64,000 bases of DNA, from NCBI GenBank assembly GCA_028284045.1, contig JANQSN010000021.1, positions 1 through 64,000 of the forward strand. The letters run 5' to 3'. The position numbers and the translations under genes are program-made. This DNA is from Alphaproteobacteria bacterium (GTDB lineage: Bacteria; Pseudomonadota; Alphaproteobacteria; DSM-16000; Inquilinaceae). The notes under the pieces were generated by a model. It did not search any database and was not told the origin of the DNA. It saw only the letters and a program-made list of their open reading frames with translations. Every line of letters starts with the position of its first letter. Within the stretch, counting starts at the first letter, position 1. Shown here one piece after another: positions 46,373-56,161 of this stretch.

Positions 46373-47034
46373 ATCTTGTCCTGCTGGGGCCGCCGGGGGC
46401 GGGCAAGGGGACTCAGGCGAAGCGCCTGGAGAACCGTCACGGTATCAAGCAGTTGTCCACCGGCGATATGCTGCGCGAGGCGGTCAGCAGCGGCTCGCCG
46501 CTGGGCCAGCAGGTCCGCAGCATCCTGGAGAACGGGCAGCTCGTCTCCGACGACATCATGACGGAGATGATCGCCGACCGGATCGATCAGCCGGATTGCG
46601 CCGCGGGGTTCATCCTCGACGGGTTTCCGCGCACCGTCGGCCAGGCACAGTCGCTGGAAGCGCTGTTGGTCAAGAAGGGCACCCGCGTGGACGCCGTGAT
46701 CCAGCTGAAGGTCGACGATCAAGTGCTGATCGATCGGATCGTCGGCCGGTTCGCCTGCGCCAACTGCGGCGAGAACTACAACAAGCAGTTTCGCCCGACC
46801 AAGGTGCCGGGCGTCTGCGATGTCTGCGGCAGCACCGAGTTCACCCAGCGAAGCGACGACACCGAAGAGACGGTGCGGGCGCGGCTCGCCGGGTTCTACG
46901 AGATGACCCAGCCGATCCTGCCCTATTACCGCGATCGGGGTCTGTTGTACGAGATCGACGGCCTGCAGTCCTTCGACCAGGTGACGGCCGAGATCGAGGC
47001 CGTGCTCAGCCGATCGAGCGCGGCGGCGAGCTGA
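46369..47034 (+). CDS. adk: adenylate kinase, long zinc-binding type
   Basis: 221 residues. P-loop GPPGAGKGT (7-15), NMP-binding STGDMLR, DGFPRT (84-89), and a lid domain with four cysteines C130, C133, C150, C153, so it is the long form with a structural zinc. Catalyses ATP + AMP to 2 ADP. Overlaps secY. Confidence 0.97.
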   Translation: MNLVLLGPPGAGKGTQAKRLENRHGIKQLSTGDMLREAVSSGSPLGQQVRSILENGQLVSDDIMTEMIADRIDQPDCAAGFILDGFPRTVGQAQSLEALLVKKGTRVDAVIQLKVDDQVLIDRIVGRFACANCGENYNKQFRPTKVPGVCDVCGSTEFTQRSDDTEETVRARLAGFYEMTQPILPYYRDRGLLYEIDGLQSFDQVTAEIEAVLSRSSAAAS

Positions 47035-47115
47035 TCCCTGCTGGCGGATCGGCGCGGGCGCGGCCGGCGAGGGGCAAGGATTGCGGGTCCCTTGCGGGAA
47101 GGGCCGTTTGCCCGC

Positions 47116-47143
47116 TTGACAACCGGCAACCGGGGGGTAAGGT
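47116..47143 (+). promoter_or_regulatory. probable promoter of the alpha operon (rpsM-rplQ)
   Basis: TTGACA (47116-47121), 16 bases, TAAGGT (47138-47143). The -35 is perfect and the -10 partial. It lies about 193 bases before rpsM in a 302-base gap (47035-47336) that has no gene; the rest of the gap shows no other clear feature. Confidence 0.6.
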
Positions 47144-47336
47144 GTCGCCTCCCCGGACCCAAGCTGGTCTCCGGCCGCTCGTGCGTTGCCTTTTCCTCGG
47201 TGCCGGTATCGGCGGCGATCGCGAACGGGCGCGGCGAACGCAGCGGTCGCGGCGACGCGGGCTGCTGCGGCGGCCGGGATGCCGCGCCGGATGGCGGCTC
47301 TTGGGTTGTTTTTGAGAGTCTTCGAGGAGAGTTGCA

Positions 47337-47705
<369 letters not shown>

Positions 47706-47810
47706 TCGAGGGCAGGGGGCGCGCGCGGCCGCGACCGGCGGCCGATCGCCCGAACAGGGGCACACCGAACAGCGCCCGGCGCGGGCCGATCAACGGGAAC
47801 TCACGACGAC

Positions 47811-48206
47811 ATGGCAAAACAGGCCGCGGCCGCCCGCGTGCGGCGGCGTGAACGCAAGAACATTTCTTCCGGTGTCGCGCATGTCAGCGCCACCTTCAAC
47901 AACACCATGATCACCATCACCGACGCCCAGGGCAACACCATCTCCTGGTCCTCGGCCGGCGCCATGGGGTTCAAGGGCAGCCGCAAGTCGACCCCCTATG
48001 CCGCGCAGATCGCGGCGGAGGATGCCGGGCGCAAGGCCCAGGAACACGGCATGCGGACGCTGGAGATCAATGTGAAGGGCCCGGGATCGGGCCGCGAGAG
48101 CGCGCTTCGCGCCCTTCAGGCGGTCGGCTTCATGGTCACCTCGATCCGCGACGTCACGCCGATCCCGCATAACGGGGTCCGGCCGCGCAAGCGGCGGCGG
48201 GTCTGA
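47811..48206 (+). CDS. rpsK: 30S ribosomal protein S11
   Basis: 131 residues. [43 protein letters not shown] in blocks and the end [18 protein letters not shown]. 105 bases after rpsM. Confidence 0.98.
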   Translation: MAKQAAAARVRRRERKNISSGVAHVSATFNNTMITITDAQGNTISWSSAGAMGFKGSRKSTPYAAQIAAEDAGRKAQEHGMRTLEINVKGPGSGRESALRALQAVGFMVTSIRDVTPIPHNGVRPRKRRRV

Positions 48207-48405
48207 TCGGCCGAACCGCGCCGGCGCGGCAACGGGCCGGAGGGCGGCCGGTGATGGGGCCGGCCGGATAGGAGTTCAACCCGGCAGCAGCCGGGAGCGC
48301 GGGCATCTCGAGGCCCACCGCGACGGCGGCGCGGTGCGGGCTGCCGGGGCCGAGGGATCACCCCGAAGGCCGCGCCCGAGCACAACACGAAGGATTGGGC
48401 ACGAC

Positions 48406-49431
48406 ATGACCCCGGTCATCTCTCGCAATTGGCAGGAACTGATCAAGCCGGCCGGCCTGGAGATCCAGTCCGGCCCGGATCCGCAGCGCTCCGCCGTGAT
48501 CGTCGCGGAGCCGCTGGAGCGCGGCTTCGGCATGACCATCGGCAACGCGCTGCGCCGCATCCTGTTGTCGTCGCTGCAGGGCGCGGCCGTCACCTCGCTG
48601 CAGATCGACGGCGTGCTGCACGAGTTCTCGTCGATCCCGGGCGTGCGTGAGGATGTCACCGACATCGTGCTGAACGTCAAGGCGCTGGGCCTGCGCATGC
48701 ATGTCGAGGGCCCGAAGCGCATGCGCCTGCATGCCGAAGGTCCCGGCCCCGTGCTCGCCGGGCAGATCATTACCGGCCCCGATATCGAGATCATGGATCC
48801 CGACCTGGTGATCTGCCATCTCGACGACGGCGCGCGGCTCAACATGGAGCTGGCGGTGTCGATGGGCAAAGGCTATGTGCCGGCGACCTTGAACCGGCCG
48901 GAGGACGCGCCGATCGGGCTGATCCCGGTGGACGCGCTCTACAGCCCGATCCGCAAGGTCTCCTACAAGGTCGAGAACACCCGCGTCGGCCAGGTTACCG
49001 ACTACGACAAGCTGTCGATCGACCTGGAGACCAACGGCGCCGTCTCGCCGGAGGATGCAGTCGCGCTGGCCGCGCGGATCCTGCAGGACCAGCTTCAGCT
49101 CTTCATCAACTTCGAGGAGCCCCGGGCCGAGCGGCGCGAGGAAACCTCCGAAGAGATGCCGTTCAACAAGAACCTGCTGCGCAAGGTGGACGAGTTGGAG
49201 CTGTCGGTCCGCTCCGCCAACTGCCTGAAGAACGACAACATCGTCTATATCGGCGACCTGGTGCAGAAGACCGAGGCGGAGATGCTGCGCACGCCGAATT
49301 TCGGGCGCAAGTCGTTGAACGAGATCAAGGAGGTGCTGACCGGCATGGGTCTGCATCTCGGCATGGAGATCCCGAGCTGGCCGCCGGAGAACATCGAGGA
49401 CTTGGCCAAGAAGCTTGAGGAGCCGTACTGA
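48406..49431 (+). CDS. rpoA: DNA-directed RNA polymerase subunit alpha
   Basis: 341 residues. N-terminal assembly domain ([29 protein letters not shown]), linker, and C-terminal domain (about 255-320) with [30 protein letters not shown], which contacts UP elements and activators. ATG 48406 gives the conserved start; an upstream in-frame ATG at 48334 was rejected. Confidence 0.99.
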   Translation: MTPVISRNWQELIKPAGLEIQSGPDPQRSAVIVAEPLERGFGMTIGNALRRILLSSLQGAAVTSLQIDGVLHEFSSIPGVREDVTDIVLNVKALGLRMHVEGPKRMRLHAEGPGPVLAGQIITGPDIEIMDPDLVICHLDDGARLNMELAVSMGKGYVPATLNRPEDAPIGLIPVDALYSPIRKVSYKVENTRVGQVTDYDKLSIDLETNGAVSPEDAVALAARILQDQLQLFINFEEPRAERREETSEEMPFNKNLLRKVDELELSVRSANCLKNDNIVYIGDLVQKTEAEMLRTPNFGRKSLNEIKEVLTGMGLHLGMEIPSWPPENIEDLAKKLEEPY

Positions 49432-49462
49432 CCGCCGGCCGCGACCGGCACAGAACTTACCA

Positions 49463-49479
49463 GGCCCGACGGTCGGGCC
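49463..49479. other. small perfect palindrome between rpoA and rplQ
   Basis: GGCCCGAC-G-GTCGGGCC, eight-base arms around one base. It could be a weak hairpin that adjusts rplQ expression relative to rpoA; function unknown. Confidence 0.5.
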
Positions 49480-49594
49480 GACCCCGATAACGATCGCGTG
49501 CACGCGCCGATCCTTGTGAAGGACGGCGGTGGCGCCGGGGCTATCGCCATCGGCCTTGCCCGTTCAAGGCCCCGGGAAGTGAGGAGGTGCCGCC

Positions 49595-50038
49595 ATGCGC
49601 CACGGCGTCAGCGGTCGCAAGTTCAACCGAACGACCAGTCACCGCCGCGCGATGTTCGCCAACATGGCGGCGGCGCTGATCACCCATGAGCAGATCCGCA
49701 CCACCCTTCCCAAGGCGAAGGACCTGCGCCCGGTGGTGGAGCGGCTGATCACGCTGGCGAAGAAGGGTGGCTTGGCCAACCGGCGCCGCGCCCATGCCTT
49801 CCTGCGCAGCGACGCCGTTGTGGCCAAGCTGTTCGCCGAGGGCGATGATAGCCTGGCGGCGCGCTACCGCAGTCGGTCCGGCGGCTATACGCGGGTGCTC
49901 AAGGCCGGTTTCCGCTACGGTGACGCGGCGCCGATGGCGATCATCGAACTGGTGGACCGCGATCCCGCGGCGAAGGGCGCGGCCGACCGGGCGCGCGTCG
50001 AGGCGGAGCGCGAGGCCGACGAGGACGACGAGGACTAA
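49595..50038 (+). CDS. rplQ: 50S ribosomal protein L17
   Basis: 147 residues. [58 protein letters not shown] in blocks. The C-terminal 15 residues are acidic (DEDDED). Last gene of the alpha operon; ATG after GGAGGTG. Confidence 0.98.
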   Translation: MRHGVSGRKFNRTTSHRRAMFANMAAALITHEQIRTTLPKAKDLRPVVERLITLAKKGGLANRRRAHAFLRSDAVVAKLFAEGDDSLAARYRSRSGGYTRVLKAGFRYGDAAPMAIIELVDRDPAAKGAADRARVEAEREADEDDED

Positions 50039-50109
50039 CGTCCTCGCTTCTGCGTCGACGGTCCGCCCCGCGGGAAATCGTGGTCGTGCGGGGGAGGGCC
50101 AGCGCAAGG

Positions 50110-51552
50110 ATGGGTGCTAAGCGGCAAGGGGTCAGGACAGCCGTCATCGGCTGTCTGGGCCTGTTGGCAGCCCTGATGGCGGGCCTGCCGGCGCGGGCGG
50201 AGACTGCGCCCGCGGTGCCGGAGAGCCGGGCGGAGATCACGCTCAGCTTCGCGCCATTGGTCGAAGCGACGGCGCCGTCGGTGGTGAACATCTACGCCCA
50301 GCGCGTGGTGCGCGAGCAGATGGCCTCGCCGCTGTTCGCTGATCCGTTCTTCCAGCGCTTCTTCGGCACGCCGCTGCCCCATCCGCTGCAGCGCGACCGC
50401 GTGCAGAACTCGCTGGGGTCCGGCGTCGTCGTCACGCCGGACGGGCTGGTGGTCACCAACCACCACGTCATCGCCAATGCCGACGAGATCAAGGTCATCC
50501 TGTCCGATCTCAGCGAGTATGCCGCGACGCTGGTGCTGTCGGACGAGCGGACGGATCTGGCGGTGTTGCGCCTGGCCGGGCTGGGCGACCGCACGCTGTC
50601 AACGCTGGAACTGGCCGACAGCGATGGGCTGGCGGTCGGCGACCTGGTGCTGGCGATCGGCAATCCGTTCGGCGTCGGCCAGACGGTGACCGGCGGCATC
50701 GTCTCCGCGCTCGCGCGCACCGCGGTGGGCGTCAGCGACTACAACTTCTTCATCCAGACCGATGCGGCGATCAACCCGGGCAATTCCGGCGGGGCGCTGG
50801 TCGACATGTCGGGCCGCCTCGTCGGCATCAACACCGCGATCTTCAGCCGCAGCGGCGGCTCGCTCGGCATCGGTTTCGCGGTGCCGTCGAACATGGTTCG
50901 GGCGGTCCTGGCATCGGCTGCGCGGGGCGGCATGGTGCTGCGGCCCTGGCTAGGCGCGGAGGGCCAGCAGGTGACGGCGGAGATCGCCGAGACCCTGGCC
51001 GTCGCCACGCCGGGCGGCGTGCTGGTCAATCGGGTCCACCCCGCGGGTCCGGCCGCCCGCGCCGGGGTGGCGATCGGCGACATCATCGTCTCGCTCGGCG
51101 GGCAGCCGGTGATCGATCCGGAAGGCCTGCGGTTCCGCGTCGCGGTGCAGCCGCTGGACGGCGAGGTTGCGCTGACGGTCTTGCGGGACGGCACGGAGCG
51201 GGTGCTGATGCTGGACGTCGAATTGCCGCCGGAGGAGCCGCCGCGCAACCCGACGGAGATCCGCGGGCGGGTGCCGCTGGCCGGCGCGGTGGTCGGTAAC
51301 CTGTCGCCGGCGGTGGCGGAGGATCTGTCGCTGTCGGTGCCGGAGACGGCGGGGGTGGTGGTGCTGGACGTGCTGGCCGGCACGCCGGCCGACCGCCTGG
51401 GCATCGAGGTCGGCGATCTGGTGCTGCGCCTGAACGGCGAGGCGATCGCCGCCGTCGAGGGACTGGCGGCGGTGCTGCAGCAGCCGGTCCGGCGCTGGCA
51501 GATCGCCATCCGCCGCGGCGACCGGATCTTGGAGACCACCATCGATGGCTAG
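50110..51552 (+). CDS. DegQ/HtrA-type periplasmic serine protease
   Basis: 480 residues. A signal peptide (TAVIGCLGLLAALMAGLPARA, cleavage after ARA) sends it to the periplasm. Trypsin-like domain with catalytic H119 (TNHHV), D149 (RTDLAV) and S226 in GNSGG, then PDZ1 (about 270-350) and PDZ2 (about 385-475). It degrades or refolds misfolded envelope proteins. ATG 50110 is chosen; GTG 50080 upstream would add ten basic residues before the signal peptide. Eight-base overlap with rarA. The rplQ-htrA-rarA-rluC order is familiar in alphaproteobacteria, often with crcB before rluC; crcB is absent here. Confidence 0.94.
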   Translation: MGAKRQGVRTAVIGCLGLLAALMAGLPARAETAPAVPESRAEITLSFAPLVEATAPSVVNIYAQRVVREQMASPLFADPFFQRFFGTPLPHPLQRDRVQNSLGSGVVVTPDGLVVTNHHVIANADEIKVILSDLSEYAATLVLSDERTDLAVLRLAGLGDRTLSTLELADSDGLAVGDLVLAIGNPFGVGQTVTGGIVSALARTAVGVSDYNFFIQTDAAINPGNSGGALVDMSGRLVGINTAIFSRSGGSLGIGFAVPSNMVRAVLASAARGGMVLRPWLGAEGQQVTAEIAETLAVATPGGVLVNRVHPAGPAARAGVAIGDIIVSLGGQPVIDPEGLRFRVAVQPLDGEVALTVLRDGTERVLMLDVELPPEEPPRNPTEIRGRVPLAGAVVGNLSPAVAEDLSLSVPETAGVVVLDVLAGTPADRLGIEVGDLVLRLNGEAIAAVEGLAAVLQQPVRRWQIAIRRGDRILETTIDG

Positions 51553-52870
51553 CCGGTCGGCGAGCGGCGCCGGCGGTCTGTTCGATGCGTTGGCGCCGCC
51601 GGCGCCGCTCGCCGACCGGCTGCGGCCGACCCGGCTCGACGGCGTGGTCGGGCAGGATCATCTGCTGGGCCCCGACGCGCCGATCGGGCGGATGGTCGGC
51701 GACGGCCGGCTGGCCTCGCTGGTGCTGTGGGGGCCGCCGGGCTGCGGCAAGACGACCATCGCCCGCCTGCTGGCCGATGCCGTCGGCCAGACCTTCGTTC
51801 AGCTTTCGGCCGTCTTTTCCGGGGTGGCCGACCTGCGCGGCGTCTTCGACGAGGCCCGCCGCCGCCGCCAGGCGGGCCAGGGCACCGTGCTGTTCGTCGA
51901 CGAGATCCATCGCTTCAACCGCGCCCAGCAGGACGCCTTCCTGCCGGTGGTGGAGGACGGCACCCTGACGCTGATCGGGGCGACCACGGAGAACCCGTCC
52001 TTCGAGTTGAATGCCGCGCTGTTGTCCCGGCTGCAGGTGATGGTGCTGCGCCGGCTCGATGATACGGCCCTGTCGGCGCTGCTGGACCGTGCGGAGGCGG
52101 CGGAGGCCCGGTCCCTGCCGCTGACGGCCGAGGCGCGCCAGCAGCTCAAGGCGCTGGCCGACGGCGACGGCCGCTATCTCTTGACGCTGGTGGAGGAGGT
52201 CGCCCGCGCCGGCACGGCGGCACCGCTGACGCCCGGCGATCTGGCGGCCATCGTGCAGCGCCGGGCGCCGGTCTACGACAAGGCGCAGGAAGGCCACTAC
52301 AATCTGATCAGCGCGCTGCACAAGAGCCTGCGCGGCTCCGACCCCGATGCCGCGCTCTACTGGTTCGCCCGCATGATGGCCGGTGGCGAGGATCCCCGCT
52401 ATGTCGCCCGGCGCCTTGTCCGCTTCGCAGTGGAGGATGTCGGGCTGGCGGAGCCCGCCACGCTCGACCACACGCTGGCGGCCTGGCAGGCCTATGAACG
52501 CCTCGGCTCGCCGGAGGGGGAGCTGGCGATCGCCCAGGCGGTGGTGCATCTCGCAGTCGCACCGAAGTCGAACGCCGTCTATGCCGCCTTCAAGCAGGCC
52601 ACGGCGGCGGCGGCGGAGAGCGGCAGCCTGGCCCCGCCGGCGCATATCCTGAACGCGCCGACGCGCCTCATGCGCGATCTCGGCTACGGTCGCGGCTATC
52701 GCTACGACCATGACGAGCCGGGGGGCTTCTCCGGCCAGGACTATTTTCCCGAAGGCATGGGCCGCCGTCGGTTCTATCGCCCCAAGGGTCAGGGGGCCGA
52801 AGGCGAGATTGCGGAGCGGTTGGCCGACTGGGCGCGCCGCCGGGCCGAGATCGCCGGCGGGGACCCGTGA
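51545..52870 (+). CDS. rarA: replication-associated recombination protein RarA (MgsA)
   Basis: 441-residue AAA+ ATPase related to clamp loaders, acting at stalled replication forks. Walker A GPPGCGKTT (63-71), Walker B VLFVDEIHRF (115-124), sensor 1 GATTENPSFELN, and the C-terminal tetramerisation domain ending YFPEGMGRRRFYRP. Overlaps both neighbours (htrA by 8 bases, rluC by 4). Confidence 0.96.
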   Translation: MASRSASGAGGLFDALAPPAPLADRLRPTRLDGVVGQDHLLGPDAPIGRMVGDGRLASLVLWGPPGCGKTTIARLLADAVGQTFVQLSAVFSGVADLRGVFDEARRRRQAGQGTVLFVDEIHRFNRAQQDAFLPVVEDGTLTLIGATTENPSFELNAALLSRLQVMVLRRLDDTALSALLDRAEAAEARSLPLTAEARQQLKALADGDGRYLLTLVEEVARAGTAAPLTPGDLAAIVQRRAPVYDKAQEGHYNLISALHKSLRGSDPDAALYWFARMMAGGEDPRYVARRLVRFAVEDVGLAEPATLDHTLAAWQAYERLGSPEGELAIAQAVVHLAVAPKSNAVYAAFKQATAAAAESGSLAPPAHILNAPTRLMRDLGYGRGYRYDHDEPGGFSGQDYFPEGMGRRRFYRPKGQGAEGEIAERLADWARRRAEIAGGDP

Positions 52871-53886
52871 CGCGCGCCGCGGCCGGGGACGGGTCGGCCG
52901 GGCCGGCGGTCACCCATCGCACGGTCGATGCCGGCGACGACGATGTCCGGCTCGACCGCTGGTTCCGGCGCCACTTCCCGGCGCTGAGCCATGGGCGGCT
53001 GGAGAAGCTGTTGCGCACCGGCCAGGTTCGGGTGGACGGCAAGCGGGCCCGCGCCGCCCAGCGCCTCGCGGCCGGGCAGACGGTGCGCGTGCCGCCGCTG
53101 CCGGAGCCGGCGGACCGCCCCGCCCCGGCGGAACATCCGGACCTGTCGGCGGACGAGGCCGCGTTCGCCGCGTCGCTGGTGCTGCATCGCGATCCGTCGG
53201 TCCTGGTCCTGGCGAAGCCGGCCGGGCTGGCGGTGCAGGGCGGTTCCGGCGTGCGCCACCATCTCGACCGTCTGTTGGATGCCTTGGCGGGCGCTGAGGG
53301 CGAGCGGCCGCGGCTGGTGCACCGGCTGGACCGCGACACCTCCGGCGTGCTGGTGCTGGGGCGCACGGCGCGCGCGGCCGCCCGGCTGGCGGCGGCCTTT
53401 CGCGCGCGCGATGCGGTGAAGCTCTATTGGGCGGTGGTGGTCGGCCGGCCGCAGCCGGCGGCGGGGCGGATCGATCACCCGCTGGCCAAGCGGCCCGGGG
53501 CCGGTGGTCGGGAGCGGATGGCGGCGACGCGCGAGGATGCGGCGGAGGCCCGCCGCGCGGTTACCGATTTCTGGACGCTGGACGCCGTCGGCCGGCGCGC
53601 CGCCTGGTTGGCGCTGCGTCCCCTGACTGGGCGGACCCACCAGTTGCGGGCGCATGCCGCGCTGATCGGCACGCCGATCCTCGGGGACGGGAAATACGGG
53701 GGTGCGTCGGCCTTCCTGCCGGGCGATGCGGTGGCCCGCCGGCTTCACCTGCATGCGCGCCGCCTGGCGGTCGCCCATCCCGATGGCGGGGTGCTGGATG
53801 TGACCGCTCCGCCGCCGGAGGCCTTCGCGCAAACATTGGCGACCTTGGGTCTGTCGGCGGAGGACCCGGACGCGCTGGCCTACTGA
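52867..53886 (+). CDS. rluC: RluC/RluD-family 23S rRNA pseudouridine synthase
   Basis: 339 residues. N-terminal S4 RNA-binding domain (about 25-75: VRLDRWFRRHFPALSHGRLEKLLRTGQVRVDGKRA in blocks) and catalytic domain with HRLDRDTSG, catalytic D155, plus GRTHQLRAHAALIGTPILGD. Start GTG 52867 overlaps the rarA stop (GTGA). RluC is preferred by context; RluD or RluA specificity cannot be excluded. Confidence 0.9.
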   Translation: MTRAAAGDGSAGPAVTHRTVDAGDDDVRLDRWFRRHFPALSHGRLEKLLRTGQVRVDGKRARAAQRLAAGQTVRVPPLPEPADRPAPAEHPDLSADEAAFAASLVLHRDPSVLVLAKPAGLAVQGGSGVRHHLDRLLDALAGAEGERPRLVHRLDRDTSGVLVLGRTARAAARLAAAFRARDAVKLYWAVVVGRPQPAAGRIDHPLAKRPGAGGRERMAATREDAAEARRAVTDFWTLDAVGRRAAWLALRPLTGRTHQLRAHAALIGTPILGDGKYGGASAFLPGDAVARRLHLHARRLAVAHPDGGVLDVTAPPPEAFAQTLATLGLSAEDPDALAY

Positions 53887-53908
53887 TCGGGTCGGCCGGA
53901 CGGGACGG

Positions 53909-54643
53909 TCAGATCGCCGGCGGTGGCTCCGCCGGCGCGACCAGCCCGGCGGCCAGCAGATGGGTGGCCGCCTCGGTGCGGTTGCGGGCCTGCAGCTTCC
54001 GCAGCAGGTTACTGACATGCACCTTGATCGTGATCTCGCTGACGCCGAGCCGGCGGGCGATCTCCTTGTTGGACTGTCCGCGGGCCAGGAATTCTGCCAC
54101 TTGGCGTTCGCGGCGCGACAGCTCCGCCTGCATCGGCGGCGGCGGTGCCGCGGTGCAGTCCACGATCAGATCCGGCGGCGCATAGCGCAGGCCCGCCAGC
54201 ACAAGCTGGATGATCTGGACCAGCGCCACCGGGCTGACGTCATCCGGCACCAGTGCCGACACGCCGGAGCGGATCAGGCTTTGGGCGCATAGTCGCGTGC
54301 ACTCGCTGTAACAGATGACGATGCGGGCGCGGGGCGCCTCGATGCCGCTGCTGGCCAGCCAATCGCTGGGCACGGTGGAACAGGTGTCGCAGCCGCTGAG
54401 GATCACCAGATCGGCCGGATCGGGCCGGAGCCCGCGCACGGCACCGTTGGCGTCGGGCGTCACCACCGACACGACGGCCTGCGGCATCAGATGCTGCACC
54501 GCCGACCGCAGGGGTCGCGTCGGCAGAGGCGGTTGTACGATGAGGATGCGCGGGCGCAGACACTCGCGCCGCGTCGCCGCCGGCGGGTCGGGGCGCGCGA
54601 CCGGCCAGGAGGCGATATCGTAGGCTTGAAACGGGGGGGTCAT
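53909..54643 (-). CDS. LuxR-type transcription regulator with degenerate, cysteine-bearing receiver
   Basis: 244 residues. C-terminal LuxR/NarL HTH (about 174-232: LSRRERQVAEFLARGQSNKEIARRLGVSEITIKVHVSNLLRKL in blocks). The N-terminal 30-155 has the outline of a response-regulator receiver, but the strand that should end in the phospho-accepting Asp reads DLVILSGCD, with Ser/Gly in the phosphorylation position. The domain has C85-x2-C88 and C111-x3-C115-x3-C119, so redox or metal sensing is conceivable (inference). No cognate kinase gene is adjacent. It converges with rluC (22 bases). A 15-base palindrome lies 46 bases upstream. Confidence 0.85.
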   Translation of the reverse strand: MTPPFQAYDIASWPVARPDPPAATRRECLRPRILIVQPPLPTRPLRSAVQHLMPQAVVSVVTPDANGAVRGLRPDPADLVILSGCDTCSTVPSDWLASSGIEAPRARIVICYSECTRLCAQSLIRSGVSALVPDDVSPVALVQIIQLVLAGLRYAPPDLIVDCTAAPPPPMQAELSRRERQVAEFLARGQSNKEIARRLGVSEITIKVHVSNLLRKLQARNRTEAATHLLAAGLVAPAEPPPAI

Positions 54644-54688
54644 CCAGGATTGCCATCCTTGTAGCGAACTTCGCGGTGGTCGCCGCGA

Positions 54689-54703
54689 CGGTGACGGTCA
54701 CCG
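54689..54703. promoter_or_regulatory. palindromic operator candidate upstream of the luxR-type gene
   Basis: CGGTGAC-G-GTCACCG is a perfect 15-base palindrome centred 53 bases before the regulator's start codon, with a second short one (GCGAA-C-TTCGC) at 54664-54674. Autoregulation is an inference from position. Confidence 0.4.
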
Positions 54704-55249
54704 AGGGGGGAGTTGCGCGACCATCACAGCTCATCTACTAGCAAGAATTGGCCACATTGCAAGCTCTGCAAGTGCCGAAAAATCGAAATAAATTTGTATT
54801 TTTACTATGATTATCTCCGAAACGCCGAACAATTTGAAATCGCCTTGGTGATAGAAACATCGTTTCGTTTACCATTTAGAAATAAAAGCAGTAGAACAAA
54901 GGTTAGTGCGCAAGACGTGTTGTTGGGTTTTCTGTCCTAAGATTTGTCCGGACGGGAGCGGGTCTATATCGGCATCAATGTCGCTATGACCCGCGACCCG
55001 CCATGCGCCGGGCCCTCGCGGCCTACGTGTATGTATGCGCTAATCGTGGTAGGGATATGGCGCCGCCGACCGACCGGTCAAGCTGGCTCCCGGCCAGGGT
55101 TTAACAGGGCCGCCGCGCCGTAGGCTCCGGTTGCGGGCCGGCGCCGCCGGCGCGCCGGGGGACTGCCGGCGGGTCGGGAACAGGGCCGGGCGTCGCCCAG
55201 GGCCCTGAGGCGAAGACGGCGGCAGGTCACCGACGGGGCGAAGCACCGG
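54704..55249. other. AT-rich intergenic region before the methyltransferase gene
   Basis: About 540 bases with no convincing gene. From roughly 54720 to 54950 base composition is strongly A/T-shifted compared with the genome-like flanks, with runs such as AAATAAATTTGTATTTTT. A 75-residue frame at 54713-54940 has four Cys/His residues but no family and no ribosome-binding site I trust. GCGGGTC (54958-54964) and GACCCGC (54988-54994) form a loose hairpin. From 55070 to 55249 the sequence is GC-rich and shows nothing. Confidence 0.6.
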
Positions 55250-56161
55250 ATGTCCGAGACGACCGGCAGCGGTTGGAAAGCACGCCTGAAGGCTTGGTGG
55301 GAGGGAACTGCCGTTCGATCCGGCGCCCCTCAGCCGGCCAAGCGCGACATGAACGAGATTCGCGCGGAGCAGATCGAGCAGGATCTCGGCAACTCCGTGT
55401 TCTGGTCGGCCGAGCGCATCAAGGTTGTCGAATCGGTATGGGGCGAGGAAATGCACCTGCCGGGCGACAAGGACTACATCGCGACGCTGATCAAGCCGTT
55501 CGGGCTGGATCAGTCGATGAGCGCGCTCGATCTCGGGGCCGGGCTGGGCGGTGCGACCCGCGTCATCAACCGCTCGACCGGCGCCTGGGTCACCGGCTTC
55601 GAGGCCGATCAGGTGCTGCAGCGCGCCGGCTTGGCCCGATCGATCAAGGCCGGGCTGGAGCGCAAGGCGCCGATCGAGCTGCTGGACTGGGCGGACCTGT
55701 CGTTCGACAAGCGCTACGACGCGGTGTTCAGCCGAGAGGTCATGTACACGGTGCGCGACAAGGAGTCGTTGATTTCCGCTATCGCCAAGGCGATGAAGCC
55801 GCGCGGCCATTTCCTGTTCACCGACTATGTCTTGAAGCATTCGGCCAAGCCGGCCACCACCGTCGAAGACTGGCGGGAAAATGAGCCGATCCGGCCCTAT
55901 CCGATGACCGTGGCGCAGGCCAGCGAGTTCTTGGAAAACGCGAAGTTCGACGTGCGCACGGTCGAAGACATCTCCGAGAAGCATCACGCGATGGTGCTGG
56001 GGGCGTGGGACAGGCTGACGCGGACCCTGCAGGATATGGCGCATGATCCGGAGATCAGCGCCCTGGTGATCGAGGAAGGCGAGCTTTGGCAGCGTCGCAT
56101 GGCGGCGCTGGAGAGCGGCGATCTCCGGCTCTACCGGTTCTACGCGCTGGCGCCGTCATGA
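55250..56161 (+). CDS. SAM-dependent methyltransferase
   Basis: 303 residues. Class I Rossmann methyltransferase: motif I LDLGAGLGGATR (93-104), acidic residue GFEAD (116-120) for the ribose, and motif IV-like YDAVFSREVMYTVRDK. The DLGNSVFW...ERIKVVESVWG N-terminal part and the LxxAM(K)PRGHFLFTDYV motif recall methyltransferases of small amines such as the phosphoethanolamine/sarcosine type; the substrate is not settled. ATGA overlap with the GNAT gene makes a two-gene unit. Confidence 0.8.
   Translation: MSETTGSGWKARLKAWWEGTAVRSGAPQPAKRDMNEIRAEQIEQDLGNSVFWSAERIKVVESVWGEEMHLPGDKDYIATLIKPFGLDQSMSALDLGAGLGGATRVINRSTGAWVTGFEADQVLQRAGLARSIKAGLERKAPIELLDWADLSFDKRYDAVFSREVMYTVRDKESLISAIAKAMKPRGHFLFTDYVLKHSAKPATTVEDWRENEPIRPYPMTVAQASEFLENAKFDVRTVEDISEKHHAMVLGAWDRLTRTLQDMAHDPEISALVIEEGELWQRRMAALESGDLRLYRFYALAPS

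Noticed and set aside
48290-48305. Hairpin CCCGGC-AGCA-GCCGGG before rpoA
   Set aside because: Only a six-base stem in very GC-rich DNA; such stems arise often by chance.
54713-54940. 75-residue frame with a CKLCKC motif in the AT-rich island
   Set aside because: No ribosome-binding site, unusual composition for this genome and no family; AT-rich DNA gives such frames by chance. Left as part of the intergenic entry.
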